Positions 24,226 to 32,613 of a DNA stretch of 64,000 nt are shown here, one piece after another. A program made the translations under genes and the position numbers. How positions within the stretch are numbered: the first letter of the stretch is position 1; each line of letters begins with the position of its first letter. The stretch covers positions 62,001 to 126,000 of the forward strand of contig JAJEFJ010000021.1 in assembly GCA_022820485.1 (NCBI GenBank), given 5' to 3'. This stretch comes from Candidatus Latescibacterota bacterium (GTDB lineage Bacteria; Latescibacterota; UBA2968; UBA8231). The notes under the pieces are model-generated. The model searched no databases and had not been told where the DNA came from. It saw nothing but the letters and a program-made list of their open reading frames with translations.

Positions 24226-25938
24226 GTGCTTAGATTCCCCAATCCCGGCTCTACGATGGCGAATTTCGTAGCTGTCTATAAAGCTGCTTTCAAGCGGTAT
24301 CGCGGCCAAGCGGTCAAGCTAGATGACATGGTGCAGGCAACTGTGGAAGCGAACCTTGCTACATCTTCGGGGTACATGGGGAAAGAGGCGATTGCGCGTT
24401 CAACGCGCAAAAATCGTAGCCGCGATCCACTTTACAACCTGCTAAAGATGTATGCAGAGTTATTCCGGTCTCTGGGCTGGCTCCGGTCAACTGAAAGCTC
24501 TGCGCTGAACTACACCTTCACCCTGCTAGGTGAACAGGTGGTCGCGGCGGATCGGCATTGGAGATCGCTCTTGGGTGAGACCGTGCTCGGCATCGTCTAT
24601 CCGAACCATGCGATCAAACTGAGCGGCGATCACGATATCCGTCCCTTCGCAACGATCTTGAGCACCATGTTGGCCTGCAATGACGGACTCTCGCGTGACG
24701 AGATGATCGTCGGCCCTTTGAGCGCATCGTCAGATCGAAGCAAGGCTGATATGGACGATATCGTGGCAAAGGTCATGGGGTTGCGAGAAGAGCCTGCCGC
24801 GATCAAAGGTGCGCTCGATGAATTGCAGGAGGCACGGGGTATCCAGATCGACACCCTGCGGAACTACACACGGTGGCCACTGGCCGTTTTGCGCGATCTG
24901 GGATGGACGGAAAAGGACCGAGAACCTTACCTTCGCAACAACAAGACCTTCGAGATCCACCGACTAACGGCACTCGGAAAGGAACGGGCTCATGGCCTCA
25001 AAGGAGCAGTTGATTTGCGGGTCGATCAGGTTGACCGGCTCTCCTCCAGCCAGAAACATGCCCTGTCTCGCCATGCACATTTCTCAATGATGGAGCGCAC
25101 GGGCTTTGACGTGTCGTCAGTGACTGAGCAGCTACAACGGGATGGGGAGACACGCCTCGAGGCCCTGCGTAAGTTAAGGCTACCCGAGAACAAGCCGATC
25201 TTATTCTCACCGTTCCAATCACTCTCCATCGCGGATTTAAGCGAGATATTTCCGCAGCCCGAGGTCGCTCCTGCGGAGCGATCTACGCAAGAGGTGATAG
25301 ATGGCACAAATGTTGGGCGAGGACCTCGTGATCACCTCTTTGTCGAGCCAACCTTCGTGGCTAGCAAAACGGAAGCCGAAGGAGTAGATATCACTCCTCT
25401 CAAGGCTGAATTGCAGAGTTTACAGAATGCACATCTTTCAGCCGATGCAGCGGCTCAAGCCTTCGCGCATAGTCGCCGTGAGAATACCCAGACACAATTC
25501 TATCCCCTCGTGACCCATCTCCTGCAACTGATAGGGTTCCCAAGCTGCTGTTCGCGCACGGGAGTAAACTATCAAAGGTGGGATGCCCATGTCTGGCTGT
25601 GTGGTCTGGCGGTGCCGATCGAGATCAAATCACCGACTGAAGAATTGTCCCTCTCCACCAAGGCGATTCGCCAAGCAATCGAGAACAAGGTGATCCTGCT
25701 GGCGCGTGGCGGGATGGAGACGCAACGCGAATTATCCACCTTGATCGTGGGCTATCAGATACCGAACGAACGGGCTGAGATGTCCATGCTTATCGACGAT
25801 GTGTATGCCACCTTCGGCTTTCGTATTGGGGTGCTCGATCTACACACGCTGGCGTATGTGGCGATCAAGGCCGTCACGGAGTTGGTCTCGATAGATGAGA
25901 AACAGCTCTCCCATCTGAAGGGCTTCCTTGATGTCTGA
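24226..25938 (+). CDS. Type II-like restriction endonuclease (PD-(D/E)XK)
   Basis: A 570-residue protein with winged-helix-like DNA-binding regions in the first 330 residues and a C-terminal nuclease core. The core reads YQRWDAHVWL...VPIEIKS, where Asp453, Glu466 and Lys468 fit the PD-(D/E)XK pattern. Overall it resembles large type II restriction enzymes of the AlwI kind, a family guess rather than a firm match. The start is GTG at 24226, with GAGGAGAT six bases ahead. The next gene overlaps by 8 nt, and two methyltransferases face it on the other strand, so it is the nuclease of a complete restriction-modification locus. Confidence 0.75.
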   Translation: MLRFPNPGSTMANFVAVYKAAFKRYRGQAVKLDDMVQATVEANLATSSGYMGKEAIARSTRKNRSRDPLYNLLKMYAELFRSLGWLRSTESSALNYTFTLLGEQVVAADRHWRSLLGETVLGIVYPNHAIKLSGDHDIRPFATILSTMLACNDGLSRDEMIVGPLSASSDRSKADMDDIVAKVMGLREEPAAIKGALDELQEARGIQIDTLRNYTRWPLAVLRDLGWTEKDREPYLRNNKTFEIHRLTALGKERAHGLKGAVDLRVDQVDRLSSSQKHALSRHAHFSMMERTGFDVSSVTEQLQRDGETRLEALRKLRLPENKPILFSPFQSLSIADLSEIFPQPEVAPAERSTQEVIDGTNVGRGPRDHLFVEPTFVASKTEAEGVDITPLKAELQSLQNAHLSADAAAQAFAHSRRENTQTQFYPLVTHLLQLIGFPSCCSRTGVNYQRWDAHVWLCGLAVPIEIKSPTEELSLSTKAIRQAIENKVILLARGGMETQRELSTLIVGYQIPNERAEMSMLIDDVYATFGFRIGVLDLHTLAYVAIKAVTELVSIDEKQLSHLKGFLDV

Positions 25939-26962
25939 TGTTGTCCCCCATAAACAAGCACTGCGTCGTCAGGGACGGCTAAGGCGGTTTCAAGCCGATC
26001 CCAAAATGATCACTTTTACGCCCAATGAGGGCGCGGAAGTTACCTTCGCCGATGGGAATGCGGGACGGGCGACCTGTCTCGGATGCCATGATGCGCCCTG
26101 TATGGAGCTAGAAGCACCGCCGAACCTTGATGGCGAGTTGATGTTTCCAAGTGATCCCTCGCACGATGTGTGCCCAACCGATGCGATTAATTGGGACGCA
26201 GCGGGCGAGATGCCAACGATTGAGGTGGAAAGCTGTATCGGCTGTGGACTTTGCGCGGTGAACTGCCCTTACGGCGCGATCAGTCTCTCGCCCGACGGCA
26301 TTGCCGTGGTGGAGACTGACGATCCTGACGGGATTACAGCCCCGGTAGAAGAGGCTGCCGCGCCCCATGTGAGAACTGTGCGCGAGGGGGTGCTCGGAAG
26401 CGCTACAGACCGGTTTGCCCGCGACCTGCCTGCTGTGGTCGAGAATTTGAACGATACACAAACGACACGGCTCGTGCGGAACATGCTAGCGATGTGTGGC
26501 GTGGTGGCGAATATGCGACGTAAAGGCGACACAAATATCCGCATGGATGGGCTGCTGCGCTTTGATTCGGGCCAGATCGGTGTGGTCGAGCTAGAAACCG
26601 GCAAGGAGGTGCTGGAATCTCCGCGTGCCTTGCTCGAAGATATCGCTGTTTTGCATAACCGCTTCGGGATGGATGTGGCCGATATAGTGCCTGTCTCAAT
26701 GATCGGCAGGTTGCCAAACGTGCGGACCGAGTATTATCAAGTGATTGACGATATCAAGGAGGTTCTCAATATCGAGTGCCGCACAATCACACTCGGGGCA
26801 CTATCCCTGCTGATGTGGCACTTCGGAACGCTGGCGGAACTGCAAGGCGAACTCTTCATTACGACAGCAGGGGAGACGGATTTGTATCCGTCACTGGCGC
26901 AATTAATCCCTGATCTTCCAACGACGGAACCGTATCCCGGAGTTTATAGACCGCCTAAATAA
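25931..26962 (+). CDS. Two-cluster ferredoxin fused to a nuclease-like domain
   Basis: A 343-residue protein. The N-terminal 120 residues form a 2[4Fe-4S] ferredoxin with eight Cys: 49, 52, 57, 81, 102, 105, 108 and 112 (CIGCGLCAVNCPYGAI). The C-terminal 180 residues contain DGLLRFDSGQIGVVELETGKE, an Asp then Glu-x-Glu...Lys arrangement that could be a PD-(D/E)XK-like fold. I chose ATG at 25931 over a TTG 3 nt earlier. It overlaps the endonuclease gene by 8 nt, which implies joint function. A redox or structural Fe-S role beside a restriction enzyme is unusual. Fe-S clusters occur in Cas4 and AddB nucleases, but not in this ferredoxin form. Confidence 0.75.
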   Translation: MSDVVPHKQALRRQGRLRRFQADPKMITFTPNEGAEVTFADGNAGRATCLGCHDAPCMELEAPPNLDGELMFPSDPSHDVCPTDAINWDAAGEMPTIEVESCIGCGLCAVNCPYGAISLSPDGIAVVETDDPDGITAPVEEAAAPHVRTVREGVLGSATDRFARDLPAVVENLNDTQTTRLVRNMLAMCGVVANMRRKGDTNIRMDGLLRFDSGQIGVVELETGKEVLESPRALLEDIAVLHNRFGMDVADIVPVSMIGRLPNVRTEYYQVIDDIKEVLNIECRTITLGALSLLMWHFGTLAELQGELFITTAGETDLYPSLAQLIPDLPTTEPYPGVYRPPK

Positions 26963-27734
26963 GCGTTTGCGCGAGTTGGGCTTTGGCATCGGCAAGCCTC
27001 TTGCGAGCGATCTCGACATAATCCGAATTCAGCTCAAAGCCGACATACCCCCTACTCTCCAAGGCTGCGGCCACGCATTCGCTTCCACTGCCTATAAAAG
27101 GCACAAGCACGGTATCTCCGGGATTAGAGAAGTGCTTTATAAGGCGACGTGATATAGACAAAGGCTTCTGGGTCGGATGATCAACCTTCTCATCTCGAAA
27201 ACGGCGGCCCGCCAGAACAGGAAACGTCCATACATCTCCCGCCATGCGGCCTTCGGGATGCGGCGTCCAGACTTTCCCGTTCTTGGTGATCTTGTGCTTC
27301 AGCCGCTCCTGGCTTTTGTAAGGTTCGCGGATCTCGTGGTAGATGTAGTCTTTGGTCTTGGAGAACCAGAGGAGCGGTTCATAACAGGCATTTAGTGATC
27401 GCTTGCCGTATCCGGCGAAACCGTTCTCATAATGCCAAATAATCTGGCGGCGATAGACATAGCCCAGTTCGTACATGATACACTGAATCCAGCACTGGTG
27501 GTGATGGATTCCGTACACGAAGATGTTGCCCTGATTAGAGAGGACTCGATGGGCAGCCTTTAGCCATTTCCGCGACCAATCCTTCCACTCGGCGCGTTTT
27601 TCATCCTCCTTCCAGATGCCGAAATCCTTGCTGAGATTGTAGGGCGGATCTGCGATGATGAGGTTGAAGCTACTTTCTTCGAGGCGGCTCATCCCTTCGA
27701 TACAGTCGCCGATATGTATCAATTCTTCTGTCAT
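26955..27734 (-). CDS. Site-specific DNA methyltransferase (N6-adenine or N4-cytosine)
   Basis: A 259-residue methyltransferase. IIADPPYNLSK (DPPY at 29-32) is the catalytic motif, and VPFIGSGSECVAAAL is the FxGxG S-adenosylmethionine site. The catalytic motif comes first, the beta-class order, most often N6-adenine. HPTQKPLSISRRLIKHF precedes the SAM site as expected. It is convergent with the ferredoxin-domain gene (8-nt overlap) and overlaps the other methyltransferase by 4 nt. It probably protects one strand or one half of the asymmetric target of the neighbouring nuclease. Confidence 0.9.
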   Translation of the reverse strand: MTEELIHIGDCIEGMSRLEESSFNLIIADPPYNLSKDFGIWKEDEKRAEWKDWSRKWLKAAHRVLSNQGNIFVYGIHHHQCWIQCIMYELGYVYRRQIIWHYENGFAGYGKRSLNACYEPLLWFSKTKDYIYHEIREPYKSQERLKHKITKNGKVWTPHPEGRMAGDVWTFPVLAGRRFRDEKVDHPTQKPLSISRRLIKHFSNPGDTVLVPFIGSGSECVAAALESRGYVGFELNSDYVEIARKRLADAKAQLAQTLI

Positions 27735-28609
27735 TTTTTTTTCGGTTTTTGCAGGATGAGAATAAATTGGTTGTGGATGTTGGGGACGTAGGAATAAGGG
27801 TAGCCATAGGGATAAATTTTCTTGTGCCGCTGATAAAGTACCTTTAGCCCTCGGATTTCGAGACCGACAGTTTCAAGAGCACGCGACAAATCGGCGTGAA
27901 ACATGATATAGCGCGATTTATCGCGGAAATCACTGACTACAATCGCCATGTATTTCCCAGACTTTAGAGCACGTCCACATTCTCCAAACAACCGTGTAAT
28001 TTCTTTGAGGAAGTCGTCATAGCTTTCGATCTTGGCCAGATCGCGTGGATCGTCGCCATAATCAGTGGTCAAGCCGTTAGCTAGTCGCTCTTGCCTGACC
28101 TTGTGATCCTCTTTTTTAAGGATCGACCAGTAGGGTGGTGAAGTTACAACAAAATCGACGCTCTCGTCGGGGATGGTGGGCAATATATCGCGTGCATCTC
28201 CTTCTATAATCTGTTGGTCCTCAACGGTAGAGAACATGTCGCCGACCTCGGTGGCGAGGCGTTCGCGGGACAGTTCAACAAAGTGAGGGTTGATCTCGAT
28301 ACCGATGCCTTTGCGCTGTTCGACAGCACATGCCTTTAACGTCGAGCCTACGCCTACGAAGGGATCGAGGACAGTTTGTCCGCTTTTCGTGAAGTAGCGG
28401 ATCAGACGGCTGACATCGGTGAAGGAGAACGGGGCTGGATGCTGGCGCTCGATCCGTGCATCTGGATGACCTGCCCCGAGGCCGCGTTGGTTCCAAACGG
28501 AGATGGTTTCGACGATCCACTCCTTAGCCGTCAGCTCGTTGAGCCGGTTGCGGGGATCGACTTTGCGTTCCCCCTGTCCTTTGATGGGCTTCACGCTCGA
28601 CACTATCAA
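27731..28609 (-). CDS. Site-specific DNA methyltransferase (SPPY type)
   Basis: A 292-residue methyltransferase with DPFVGVGSTLKAC first (SAM-binding FxGxG) and then FVVTSPPYW (catalytic SPPY), the alpha-class order, often N4-cytosine. The long stretch between motifs is typical of DpnA/M.MboII relatives. No ATG is near: TTG at 28609, GTG at 28603 or GTG at 28594 could each start it, so the first residues are uncertain. Coupled to the second methyltransferase by a 4-nt overlap. Two methyltransferases with different motifs suggest an asymmetric recognition site with both strands modified. Confidence 0.88.
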   Translation of the reverse strand: MIVSSVKPIKGQGERKVDPRNRLNELTAKEWIVETISVWNQRGLGAGHPDARIERQHPAPFSFTDVSRLIRYFTKSGQTVLDPFVGVGSTLKACAVEQRKGIGIEINPHFVELSRERLATEVGDMFSTVEDQQIIEGDARDILPTIPDESVDFVVTSPPYWSILKKEDHKVRQERLANGLTTDYGDDPRDLAKIESYDDFLKEITRLFGECGRALKSGKYMAIVVSDFRDKSRYIMFHADLSRALETVGLEIRGLKVLYQRHKKIYPYGYPYSYVPNIHNQFILILQKPKKK

Positions 28610-28734
28610 TACCTATGGAAATACGTTTGTCAGGGACTACTTCATATTGTAGGAATGATGCTGAGAAACTACCTGATGCTGCGGAAACCGTCAAGCGGAA
28701 ATCACCGACCCTGACCTGAACTCGCTCTGCTTCG

Positions 28735-28970
28735 TCGGCGTCGGCCAAGACCCCGAGCACGGCGAAGGCGAGGGGCACCTGTGGGCCATTGACGCCAGCG
28801 GCACCGGCGACATCACCGAGACAGGCGCAATCTGGCACTTTGGCGACAAAAACTACAACCGCACCATCTCCACCGTCGCCATTGCCGACGGCCTGCTCTA
28901 CGCCGCCGACCTGAGCGGCTTCGTCTATTGCCTCGACGCCAAGACCGGCACCCACCACTGGACCCACGAG
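28735..28970 (+). pseudogene. Stray fragment of a PQQ-like propeller gene
   Basis: These 236 bp match 17553-17788 of the propeller gene at 16590-18011, with only five differences, all at third codon positions and all silent (GGC/GGG, ACG/ACA, TTC/TTT, ACT/ACC, GCT/GCC). The matching region encodes VGQDPEHGEGEGHLWAID through HHWTH. There is no start or stop belonging to a gene here. Because all changes are silent, the fragment was probably copied from a functional paralogue elsewhere, not decayed in place. It ends just short of the AbiEi stop codon. Confidence 0.85.
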
Positions 28971-28987
28971 AATTTCGCGGCGGTCGA

Positions 28988-29794
28988 TCATGCGGACGCT
29001 GCCTTGGCCCAGCTCTCAGGCATGAGGAGACGCCATTGGGATATAAGACGGCGGCATGAAAGCCCTGGATCAAGTTTGGCGTTGCCTTGGGTTAGACGCG
29101 CACGACACGCCTCAACAAGGGCAGTAGTGCCGGGTCCGCGTTCTACCAGAAAGCCCAGACGCTTGAATACAGCACCGTTACCGAGCCGGTCTGCATAGGC
29201 AATCAGCTTGTCATCATCCCTGTCCTTGCGGTCGAAATAGGTCTCAAGACAGTCGGCAACATGCTGGATGCCAGCTCCGAGGTCTGGATTGTCAAGCATG
29301 TCAATGATGGTACGATGAACGTCCGATACGGAAATCTGGGTTTTTCCGCGCCAGACGGTCTTTGTGCCGAAAATCATATCCTGCTGGACATGCTTTAGAG
29401 TAAAGTATGCGCCATGATGTTGCTGGCTTCTCTCACGCACGGCCCGCGCTGTCATCACAACAATATCGCGGAAGATCTGCTCCGTCAGATCCCAGTGTTC
29501 GGCGGCAGTCCGGCCGCCGATGTAGGCCGGCTTGAAGAGCGCAGGCACCAGCACCCAGGGATCATCGAGAACCTGCTCGCTGGCAAGGGAATCAAGGCCA
29601 ACTGGTGCGTAGGCACCCGGGCCAACGCGCCGCAGCCAGCCCTGTCTTCTCCAACGAGAGAGTAGCTTAGCGGCGTCGGAACGGCTAACGCCAAGGGCAT
29701 CTTCAACATCGGCGATATGAATGATGTCGCCGGATGCCCGAATAACGTCGGACAGTCTGCGGCGTCCCTTAGGTATGGCGATCTCTGAGCGCAT
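28988..29794 (-). CDS. AbiEi-type antitoxin (type IV toxin-antitoxin)
   Basis: A 268-residue protein with an N-terminal winged helix (ALGVSRSDAAKLLSRWRRQGWLRRVGPGAY) and the AbiEi core (DDPWVLVPALFKPAYIGGRTAAEHWDLTE). The C terminus, WRLLMPESW, matches the usual end of the family. AbiEi represses its operon and counters AbiEii, a nucleotidyltransferase toxin normally encoded directly downstream. Here the expected AbiEii position (28735-28985) is taken by the stray propeller fragment, and no toxin frame is seen. It may therefore be an orphan, or the toxin was lost in the same event. The promoter region is AT-rich and has no clear ribosome-binding site. Confidence 0.82.
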   Translation of the reverse strand: MRSEIAIPKGRRRLSDVIRASGDIIHIADVEDALGVSRSDAAKLLSRWRRQGWLRRVGPGAYAPVGLDSLASEQVLDDPWVLVPALFKPAYIGGRTAAEHWDLTEQIFRDIVVMTARAVRERSQQHHGAYFTLKHVQQDMIFGTKTVWRGKTQISVSDVHRTIIDMLDNPDLGAGIQHVADCLETYFDRKDRDDDKLIAYADRLGNGAVFKRLGFLVERGPGTTALVEACRARLTQGNAKLDPGLSCRRLISQWRLLMPESWAKAASA

Positions 29795-30058
29795 GGTGAT
29801 GTGATGTATAGTAGAACTGCAAAAAATCGCGTTTTATGTGAATTTTTATCTATATAATATATAATGGAATAGACGAATTCTCGCAAGAAGACCATCAAGC
29901 GCACATATCATCTGTCAAGGCGGGCAAATCACAAATTCTTCGATAGCGAGGAAATGTATCTGATATTTCGGCTACATTTTCCACTCGATAAGGTTGATCT
30001 CCAGCATAGGCATGTATATCGTCCTATACACATGCTTATAGAAAAGGAGCAGGTGAAG

Positions 30059-30334
30059 GTGGCCAGAGTTCAGCTAGTGATCCCCGATAAAGACCGTGAC
30101 CGCTTCGTCCGTCAGGCGCAGAGCGAAGGCATGACCTTGAGCGAGTGGCTTAGGGCCGCCGCCCACCGACGGCTCGAAGAACAGCAACGGTCCTACCCCT
30201 TCAAATCCCCAGCCGACCTCAAAGAATTTTTCCGCGCCTGCGACGCCTTGGAAGGCCCCGAACGGGAACCAGATTGGCAGGAGCACTTGGCCGTCATCGA
30301 CGAATCGCGAAAACGGGACGCACCCAAGACATGA
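30059..30334 (+). CDS. VapB-like antitoxin
   Basis: A protein of about 91 residues starting at GTG 30059 (or GTG 30053), with AGGAG ahead. The ribbon-helix-helix-type segment ARVQLVIPDKDRDRFVRQAQSEGMTLSEWLRAAAHRRLEEQQ is followed by a toxin-binding tail (FFRACDALEGPEREPDWQEHL). The layout matches VapB-type antitoxins whose partner VapC starts with MIFVDTNVF. That start is present immediately downstream with a 4-nt overlap but ends after 12 codons. The antitoxin reading frame is intact. It may now act only as a repressor, or protect against a related toxin elsewhere. Confidence 0.72.
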   Translation: MARVQLVIPDKDRDRFVRQAQSEGMTLSEWLRAAAHRRLEEQQRSYPFKSPADLKEFFRACDALEGPEREPDWQEHLAVIDESRKRDAPKT

Positions 30335-30369
30335 TCTTTGTCGATACCAACGTCTTCATGGACGCATAG
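30331..30369 (+). pseudogene. VapC toxin stub (PIN-domain N terminus)
   Basis: A 12-codon frame, MIFVDTNVFMDA then stop. The first ten residues are the classic opening of a VapC PIN-domain RNase, including the first catalytic Asp in FVDTN. It overlaps the VapB stop by 4 nt (ATGA), the normal layout. The remaining ~120 codons are missing, and the next DNA is the 3' end of the convergent TonB receptor gene. The toxin is therefore inactivated by a deletion or junction at about 30362. Confidence 0.8.
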
Positions 30370-30378
30370 TCATGTTTC

Positions 30379-32517
30379 TCAACCGCTTTTCCTCCAATGC
30401 TGAAGTTGAAAGCCAAAGCGCGCATGTCGTCCAGCGGCTGGATAGAAGTAGCTATACTCACTTCCCGATGCGTCGGGATACCCCGTTGTACTGTAGGATC
30501 GATCAAAGATATTGAATACATCAAGCGTAGCGGCAACTAGACCCATTCGATATTTGAGCCGAACGTCCACAGTGCTATAGTTGGGCAGTGTAATCGCGTT
30601 CGCATCATCCAGAAAAATGCGGTTCGCAGACTTGACGACTATGCTCCCACCCAAGCCGGATTTATGGGCAGCATTGACGCCGCCGTAGATCACATCGCGT
30701 GGGATCGCCTTCAGAAATTTGCCCGCATACTCGCCAATTTGAGACCTAGCAGATTGGTGGGTGTAGTTGAGAAACAAATTCAGGTTCGACTTTACTGTAA
30801 ACCTGAGCCCCGTTTCAATCCCCTGATGGCGGCTTTTGCCGATATTCACGTACTTGAGTTGCTGAAGGTCAAAATCCAACTCATTCTTCATGTCCATCGT
30901 ATAAGCCGCGAGCGACAGTTCGCCGTACAGGAGGTTCGGGAACAACACCGCATGATGATAACCTCCCACCTCAACAGATGTCCCAAACTGTGGATTTAAA
31001 TCAACACTTGAAAGCAGGACTTTGAACGGAGGATTTGGTGGGATTTCAAAGATAATTGAACGCTGGTCATAGAGCTGATCCAGTGTTGGAGCTTTGAACG
31101 ATCGCGCAACGTTGGCGTACAGGTTGCCGACATGCCGCTCTGTTTTTACATAACGGAAATTCGCCCCCGCCTTTGGACTTAACTCCGCGTGCGTTGTTGA
31201 TTGCTCCTCCCCTTCACTCGGCGCTTTAGGAATAAACTGATCGCGAATTATATCGGCGCGCACTCCCAAGACAACGCGCAGTGTTTGCATCGGCGTAAGT
31301 TCGTACTGCAGGAACCCAGCAGCCGAGCGCCGAGTGCTAGCGCCCTTTTCCTCCAATGCGCCGCGTGCAACGGAACCCATCTCACTATAGTCAGTCAGCC
31401 CGCCAAGAAGGAACTGATAATACTCGGACGAGAGCGAATGCACGCCCGCGTCAACGCCAAGACTGAGGCGATCTTTGCCGGGAAATCCTAGTTGGTCGAA
31501 CGTCAACTGCAGCGAACTCGTGAGGCGCGAAGCCGTAAGTAAGCGATTCTTGGTGTCGGCAAATTCGGGGCTCAGTTGCAATGTCCTGACCGCGTCGGAA
31601 TCGCGAATCTCGCCGGAAACCGCACCGGAGAATTTGGCCCTATCGCGAAGATTATAATCACCTGTTATCGCCGCCCGATGCGTTCGGTCGGTAGTATGGT
31701 CAAACTTGTAGAATGGTGCAGATTGGGAACGGTCGTCATCTAATTCAGCGCCAGTCAATGGGCCGGGTTCATCAAATTGCTGGAAGTGATGCGTTGTTGA
31801 AACCGAAAGCGAACCGTTGGGTTTTTGCAGTAGCGTGAAAGAACCCCCAAGGTTTTCTACTGCGCGGTCAGCATGTTCTCGAAACCCAGTGTGTCGCTCC
31901 CCCGATCCAAATGCCACATACTCGCGCCCATTCCAAAAACCACTTGTTCTCGCCTGTGCGCCAAGTGACCCAAAGTTGCCACCCGTTGCTGAAATCTGCG
32001 TCAAAGGTGCATGCTCGCCAGAAGTAACAACGTTGACAACGCCACCAATCGCAGCATCGCCGTACAGCGAAGACGCGCCCCCGCGCAGCAATTCAATTGA
32101 GCTAATACTTGCAAGCGGGATGGCATTCCAATTCATCAACCCTCTCTCAAGCTCATTGATCGGCCTTCCATCGATCATAACCAGCAGATATTCTGCTTCG
32201 CCGCCACCGTAAAAACCGCGCAGTGTTGCCAACGGATCGCGCCCCAGCCCATCGCGGTTCAAAAAAGAAATTCCCGGCAAAGTCTCCAGCGCAGCGGCGA
32301 GGTTTTTCAGTGGCAGGAACTCCATCTCAGAGCTGGTACGCACTGACACAGCAGCGGTAGATGCAAAAAGCGAGTTTTCTATCCGCTCCGCAGTGACAAC
32401 AGTCTCTTCAAGTTGATAAATCCTCTCAGAATCATCCTGCGCAGCCGCACGGTCTAGGAATTGATTCGCGATACCGATGGCAACCAAGACGACTAAACTG
32501 AGACGCAGATTAAACAT
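30379..32517 (-). CDS. TonB-dependent outer-membrane receptor A
   Basis: A 712-residue receptor. A signal peptide (ending near DRAAAQ) precedes a TonB-box-like YQLEETVVTAE and the plug domain (LETLPGISFLNRDGLGRDP, VMIDGRPINELERG, SSIELLRGGASSLYGDAAIGGVVNVVT). A beta-barrel of aromatic-ended strands follows. The final residues (GFQLQHWRKSG) do not end in the usual aromatic amino acid. The gene stop lies only 10 nt from the VapC stub, so the C terminus may have been altered by that junction. The substrate (metal chelate, cobalamin or carbohydrate) cannot be told from sequence. No cobalamin riboswitch is visible upstream. Confidence 0.9.
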   Translation of the reverse strand: MFNLRLSLVVLVAIGIANQFLDRAAAQDDSERIYQLEETVVTAERIENSLFASTAAVSVRTSSEMEFLPLKNLAAALETLPGISFLNRDGLGRDPLATLRGFYGGGEAEYLLVMIDGRPINELERGLMNWNAIPLASISSIELLRGGASSLYGDAAIGGVVNVVTSGEHAPLTQISATGGNFGSLGAQARTSGFWNGREYVAFGSGERHTGFREHADRAVENLGGSFTLLQKPNGSLSVSTTHHFQQFDEPGPLTGAELDDDRSQSAPFYKFDHTTDRTHRAAITGDYNLRDRAKFSGAVSGEIRDSDAVRTLQLSPEFADTKNRLLTASRLTSSLQLTFDQLGFPGKDRLSLGVDAGVHSLSSEYYQFLLGGLTDYSEMGSVARGALEEKGASTRRSAAGFLQYELTPMQTLRVVLGVRADIIRDQFIPKAPSEGEEQSTTHAELSPKAGANFRYVKTERHVGNLYANVARSFKAPTLDQLYDQRSIIFEIPPNPPFKVLLSSVDLNPQFGTSVEVGGYHHAVLFPNLLYGELSLAAYTMDMKNELDFDLQQLKYVNIGKSRHQGIETGLRFTVKSNLNLFLNYTHQSARSQIGEYAGKFLKAIPRDVIYGGVNAAHKSGLGGSIVVKSANRIFLDDANAITLPNYSTVDVRLKYRMGLVAATLDVFNIFDRSYSTTGYPDASGSEYSYFYPAAGRHARFGFQLQHWRKSG

Positions 32518-32564
32518 AAATTAATCAAGCCCCCGAGTTTTGTTCTGCGATTACAGATTTATAG

Positions 32565-32586
32565 ATTATAGAGCGTAAGTGCTTAC
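32565..32586 (-). promoter_or_regulatory. Promoter -10 and inverted repeat upstream of TonB receptor A
   Basis: On the minus strand, TATAAT lies at 32565-32570. A short inverted repeat, GTAAG-TG-CTTAC, lies at 32575-32586 in the expected spacer or -35 region. This could be an operator for a repressor controlling the receptor, or both divergent genes. Only the sequence symmetry supports this. Confidence 0.35.
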
Positions 32587-32613
32587 TCCAACTCTAACCC
32601 AAAATCCAAGCCC

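Noticed and set aside
28524-28991. Open frame of 155 codons on the minus strand beside the methyltransferase
   Set aside because: It is antisense to the propeller fragment; a similar antisense frame exists opposite the intact propeller gene at 17520-17786.
29911-29925. CTGTCAAGGCGGGCA similar to 38342-38356
   Set aside because: The shared stretch is short with one mismatch and no common context, so chance is likely.
29795-30058. Replication origin or attachment site in the AT-rich gap
   Set aside because: AT-rich runs such as TATAATATATAAT are present, but no DnaA-box cluster or repeat was found; promoters for the divergent genes explain it.
32518-32613. Cobalamin riboswitch before TonB receptor A
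   Set aside because: The region is too short and lacks the conserved B12-box; only a -10 box and a short inverted repeat are seen.
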